The position numbers and the translations under genes are program-made. From Nocardia bhagyanarayanae (GTDB taxonomy: Bacteria; Actinomycetota; Actinomycetes; Mycobacteriales; Mycobacteriaceae): a stretch of 64,000 bases of DNA. The DNA lies in contig NZ_VFPG01000001.1 of NCBI RefSeq assembly GCF_006716565.1, forward strand, positions 3,100,001 through 3,164,000, given 5' to 3'. This document shows, one piece after another, positions 61,601 to 64,000 of the stretch (positions are counted from its first letter, which is position 1; every line of letters begins with the position of its first letter). The notes beneath the pieces were generated by a model, which had not been told where the DNA came from, did no database searches, and saw only the letters and a list, made by a program, of their open reading frames with translations.

Positions 61601-64000
61601 CGGTCGCGGCGCTGCTACGGGCACGGGTCACCGGGACCGACCGTGGACAGCGGCGCGTCTCGCGCCGCGCTGAGCTCAGCCGCTCCGCCGGCCGACCATC
61701 CCCGACGTCGAACGAACCGATCGCGATCGTCGGCATGAGTGCCCGATTCCCGGGCGGTGTGCGGTCCGCCGAGGATCTGTGGAACCTGGTCGCCGAGGGC
61801 CGTGACGTGATCGGCGAATTCCCGACCGACCGCGGCTGGGACCTGGACCGGCTGTTCGATCCGGACCCCGACAAACCGGGCAAGGTCTACTCGCGCCATG
61901 GCGGATTCCTCGCCACGGCAGGCGATTTCGATCCGGGTTTCTTCGGCATCAGCCCTCGTGAAGCGCTGGCGATGGATCCGCAGCAGCGGCTTTTGCTCGA
62001 AACCGCATGGGAAGCCCTGGAGGACGCGGGCATCGACCCGACGTCGTTGCGGGGCAGTGACACCGGCGTCTTCGCCGGTGCCTGCTCGTCGGGTTACTCC
62101 GGCCGGGTGACCGGTGACCTGGAGGGATTCCGGCTGACCGGCACGTCGCACAGCGTCATCTCGGGTCGTGTCGCGTACGTGTTCGGCCTGGAAGGTCCGG
62201 CGGTCACCGTGGATACGGCGTGCTCGTCGTCGCTGGTGGCGTTGCACCTGGCGTGTCAGGCGCTGCGCCAGGGCGACAGCTCGCTGGTGCTCGCCGGCGG
62301 TGTGACCGTCGCGGCGAGTCCGTATCTGTACGTGGACTTCGCCAGGCAGCGCGGCCTGGCACCGGACGGTCGTTGCAAGGCGTTCTCGGCCGCCGCCGAC
62401 GGTGTGGCGTGGTCGGAGGGTTCGGGTGTCCTTGTGCTCGAACGCCTTTCGGATGCCCAGCGGCTCGGCCACAACATTCTGGCGGTCGTTCGCGGTAGCG
62501 CGGTGAACCAGGACGGCGCGAGCAACGGTCTGACCGCTCCGAACGGTCCGTCGCAGGAGCGAGTGATCGCGCAGGCCCTCGCCAATGCCGGGATCTCGGC
62601 GGTCGACGTGGACGCTGTCGAGGCGCACGGGACCGGAACGACGCTGGGCGATCCGATCGAGGCACAGGCTTTGATCGCCGCCTACGGCCAGGAACGCGGC
62701 GATCGGGAGCCGTTGCGGATCGGTTCGGTGAAATCCAATATCGGCCATGCCGTGGCCGCCGCCGGTGTGGCCGGTGTGATCAAGATGGTGCAGGCGATGC
62801 GGCACGAGCGGTTGCCGCGGACGCTGCACGTCGATTCGCCGTCGCCGCACGTGGATTGGACTTCGGGTGCGGTGCGTCTGCTGACCGAAGCCGAACCGTG
62901 GACCGCCGCCGAGCGGGTGCGTCGGGCGGGTGTGTCGTCGTTCGGAATCAGCGGCACCAACGCGCATGTGATCCTCGAAGAAGCACCTGCCGCACCGGTA
63001 GCGCCCGCCGAGGTCGTCGAAGACGCGGAGCGGCAGTCGAACACGGCCGTGCCGCTCATCCCATTGCTGGTGTCGGGCAAGGGCGAGGCAGGATTGCGCG
63101 CGCAGGCCGCCCGGCTGCGTGCGTGGCTCTCGGAGCGGCCGGAGATCGACATCGCGGACGCGGCCTATGCGCTGGCGACCGCACGGGCCCAGCTGGATTC
63201 GCGGAGTGTGATCCTAGGTCGTGATCGAGACGAGCTGCTCGAGCGGTTGACGAGTCTCGCCGAATCGGGATCCGGCGCCGGTGTCGTTGTCGGCGCCGTC
63301 GGTTCGGGGCAGACGGCATTCTTGTGCACCGGTCAGGGCGCGCAGCGGGTCGGTATGGGCGCCGGGTTGTACGAGGCGTTCCCGGTCTTCGCGGACGCGT
63401 TGGATTCGGTGTGCGCCCAGTTCGATCCGGTGCTGGGATGTTCGCTGAAACAGTTGATGTTCAGCGGCGCCATCGGCGCTACCGGCGCCACGGTGCTGGA
63501 TCGGACGGAGTTCACCCAGCCCGCGCTGTTCGCCTTCGAAGTGGCGCTGTATCGCCTGCTGGAGTCCTTCGGTGTGACCCCGGACGTGTTGATCGGCCAC
63601 TCGATCGGAGAAGTCGCGGCCGCGTACCTCGCTGGCCTGTGGTCGCTGGAGGACGCCTGCCGGTTGGTGGCAGCGCGCGGCCGTCTCATGGGGGCGTTGC
63701 CCGAGGGCGGCGCGATGCTGGCCATCGCGGCCTCGGAAACCGAAGTGAACGCTGTGGTCGCCCGGTACCCCGGCCGAGTGTCGGTTGCGGCGGTGAACGC
63801 GCCTGCGGCCCTGGTGATTTCCGGTGACGAAGACGCGATCGCCGAGGTCGAATCCCTGCACGCCGAGCGCGGCAGGAAGACGTCACGACTGCGGGTCAGC
63901 CACGCCTTCCACTCGCACCGGATGGAGCCGATGCTGGCCGAATTCGAGGCTGTCGCGAAGGACTTGACGTACCACCGGCCGCGCCTGCCGGTGGTATCGA
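58639..64000 (+). CDS. Modular type I polyketide synthase, loading module and start of module 1 (partial, open at window end)
   Basis: GTG 58639 begins with [16 protein letters not shown]; 1787 codons are in the window without a stop. KS1 (residues ~8-430) has Gln162 (DSAQASS) where the active-site Cys should be, with both His motifs kept ([16 protein letters not shown]): a KSQ decarboxylase. AT1 (~522-820) has GHSQGE (Ser612) and YASH (713-716), methylmalonyl-type. ACP1 (~920-985) has GFDS with Ser957. KS2 (~1026-1450) is a normal condensing domain, Cys1195 in DTACSSS. AT2 (~1561 on) has GHSIGE (Ser1655) and HAFH (1755-1758), malonyl-type. Predicted starter: propionyl by decarboxylation; first extender malonyl. 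Later domains lie outside the window. GAGGAAGG lies upstream of the start. Confidence 0.94.
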   Translation, partial: MTGSAFAVAIVGMSCRMPGAADLDSFWQLLRAGRAAIGAAPSARGNITERAGFIDTAGEFDADFFGVSPNEARAIDPQQLLALELSWEALEDAGLAATARDDRRCGVFLGCTGGDFAEIVASQGGPGVSRHSLWGVGRGIIANRVSNYFGFNGPSIVIDSAQASSLVAVHLACESLRSGESDVALAGGLNLILSPTSGERIEQFGAQSALGACHTFDARADGFVRGEGGGVVVLKPLARAIADGDRIRAVIRGSAVNTGNERRVLSAPSRDAQATAIRSALSAAGVEAGSVQYVELHGTGTPAGDPVEAAALGETYGAGRAQDAPLAVGSVKTNIGHLEGASGIAGLVKTVLSLSHRELVASLNFETPNPRIPLVDLGLRVVTGTEDWPAAAVRRAGVSSFGMGGSNAHVIVEEAPAVSSTASTGDGAVGAVPWVVSARSEDGVRAQAARLREWLLRHPELDVVDVARSLLTTRAQMEWRGSVVGRDREELLAGLAALADPTAPAADVEPTTARAEQRRIAFVFPGQGSQWEGMALGLLDSGGAFAESIADCEAALAPYVDWSLTAVLRREGAAPPLDRVDVVQPVLFAVMVSLARMWQAAGVQPDVVIGHSQGEIAAAHVAGGLSLSDAARVVTLRSRAVADELAGQGGMASIGLGADAVRERLSAYGDRLSLAAVNGPAQSVIAGDVPAMEEFLAACADDGVWARRIPVDYASHSKVVERLRDRLLEELEPVRPRSGSVPFFSTVFADQLDTAELDADYWYRSLREPVRFADAVTALIGDGVNGFIEASPHPVLTMGIGLTAEAAGAAEGVAVVGSLRRGAGGQERFTASLAEAYCAGVPVDLHALVSGGARVDLPPYAFQRRNFWAGAPVTSGGGVTDVVAAAEEQTPEDRISEERTGGRDNGPLARKLLGAPEYQRDTIALDLVREHAAAVLGHESAESIHPDLPFTEFGFDSVSGVELQNRLMRATGVPLPRTLVFDHPTATAVAALLRARVTGTDRGQRRVSRRAELSRSAGRPSPTSNEPIAIVGMSARFPGGVRSAEDLWNLVAEGRDVIGEFPTDRGWDLDRLFDPDPDKPGKVYSRHGGFLATAGDFDPGFFGISPREALAMDPQQRLLLETAWEALEDAGIDPTSLRGSDTGVFAGACSSGYSGRVTGDLEGFRLTGTSHSVISGRVAYVFGLEGPAVTVDTACSSSLVALHLACQALRQGDSSLVLAGGVTVAASPYLYVDFARQRGLAPDGRCKAFSAAADGVAWSEGSGVLVLERLSDAQRLGHNILAVVRGSAVNQDGASNGLTAPNGPSQERVIAQALANAGISAVDVDAVEAHGTGTTLGDPIEAQALIAAYGQERGDREPLRIGSVKSNIGHAVAAAGVAGVIKMVQAMRHERLPRTLHVDSPSPHVDWTSGAVRLLTEAEPWTAAERVRRAGVSSFGISGTNAHVILEEAPAAPVAPAEVVEDAERQSNTAVPLIPLLVSGKGEAGLRAQAARLRAWLSERPEIDIADAAYALATARAQLDSRSVILGRDRDELLERLTSLAESGSGAGVVVGAVGSGQTAFLCTGQGAQRVGMGAGLYEAFPVFADALDSVCAQFDPVLGCSLKQLMFSGAIGATGATVLDRTEFTQPALFAFEVALYRLLESFGVTPDVLIGHSIGEVAAAYLAGLWSLEDACRLVAARGRLMGALPEGGAMLAIAASETEVNAVVARYPGRVSVAAVNAPAALVISGDEDAIAEVESLHAERGRKTSRLRVSHAFHSHRMEPMLAEFEAVAKDLTYHRPRLPVVS

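Overview
The window is high-GC actinobacterial DNA, most likely from Nocardia or a close mycolic-acid-producing relative (order Mycobacteriales). The evidence is an ftsE-ftsX-(recQ)-smpB-ssrA neighbourhood, a tmRNA tag of the mycobacterial type (ADSHQREYALAA), frequent GTG starts and Tat signals, a GT87 mannosyltransferase-like protein, a cutinase-family protein, a DUF222/13E12 protein with an actinobacterial SOS box, and a SigG-type sigma factor. The assignment rests on gene content read by eye.

Layout. 0-10 kb is conserved core: the divisome pair ftsE/ftsX, a RecQ helicase, a Tat-exported metallophosphatase, a small membrane protein, smpB, two tandem substrate-binding lipoproteins without a permease, and ssrA followed by a strong terminator. 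Just beyond ssrA is a decayed PIN-domain (VapC-like) toxin gene. 10-15 kb holds a three-gene operon on the minus strand with two ATGA overlaps: a large AAA/STAND ATPase lacking an output domain, a class-V aminotransferase and an APH(6)-like kinase. A 21-bp perfect inverted repeat separates it from a Tat-exported berberine-bridge-type flavin oxidase.

15-44 kb is a mosaic of single genes and small operons: cyclase, ADP-ribosylglycohydrolase, GT87 enzyme, exported esterases and lipases, amidase, SGNH hydrolase with TetR, peroxiredoxin-like protein, PLP dehydratase, lipoprotein, hot-dog protein, AraC regulator, VOC protein, arsenate reductase, MpaB-type oxygenase, Sir2, lactone oxidase, and a TetR/MFS pair with two matching operators. 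It ends with a fluoride-exporter set (crcB-DUF190-crcB) next to phosphoglucomutase, an MFS pump and a DsbA-like protein.

44-58 kb looks like an old insertion and deletion zone. It starts with a DUF222 protein whose HNH centre is deleted, and tRNA-Ala(GGC) abutting a 3'-truncated gene. It then contains several damaged genes (methyltransferase lacking its SAM site, two VOC genes with internal deletions, a frameshifted TetR gene) and two diverged copies of a SnoaL-like gene. Intact neighbours are an AraC/hydrolase pair, a beta-lactamase-fold esterase, a fatty-acid desaturase, a RibD-C reductase, a SigG-type sigma factor, a secreted lipase and an NAD-binding epimerase-like protein.

From 58.6 kb to the end runs the first gene of a modular type I polyketide synthase, open at the window edge. 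It has a KSQ-AT-ACP loading module with methylmalonyl-type AT motifs, then KS-AT of module 1 with malonyl-type AT motifs. This predicts a propionyl starter followed by an acetate extension. The rest of the cluster lies outside the window.
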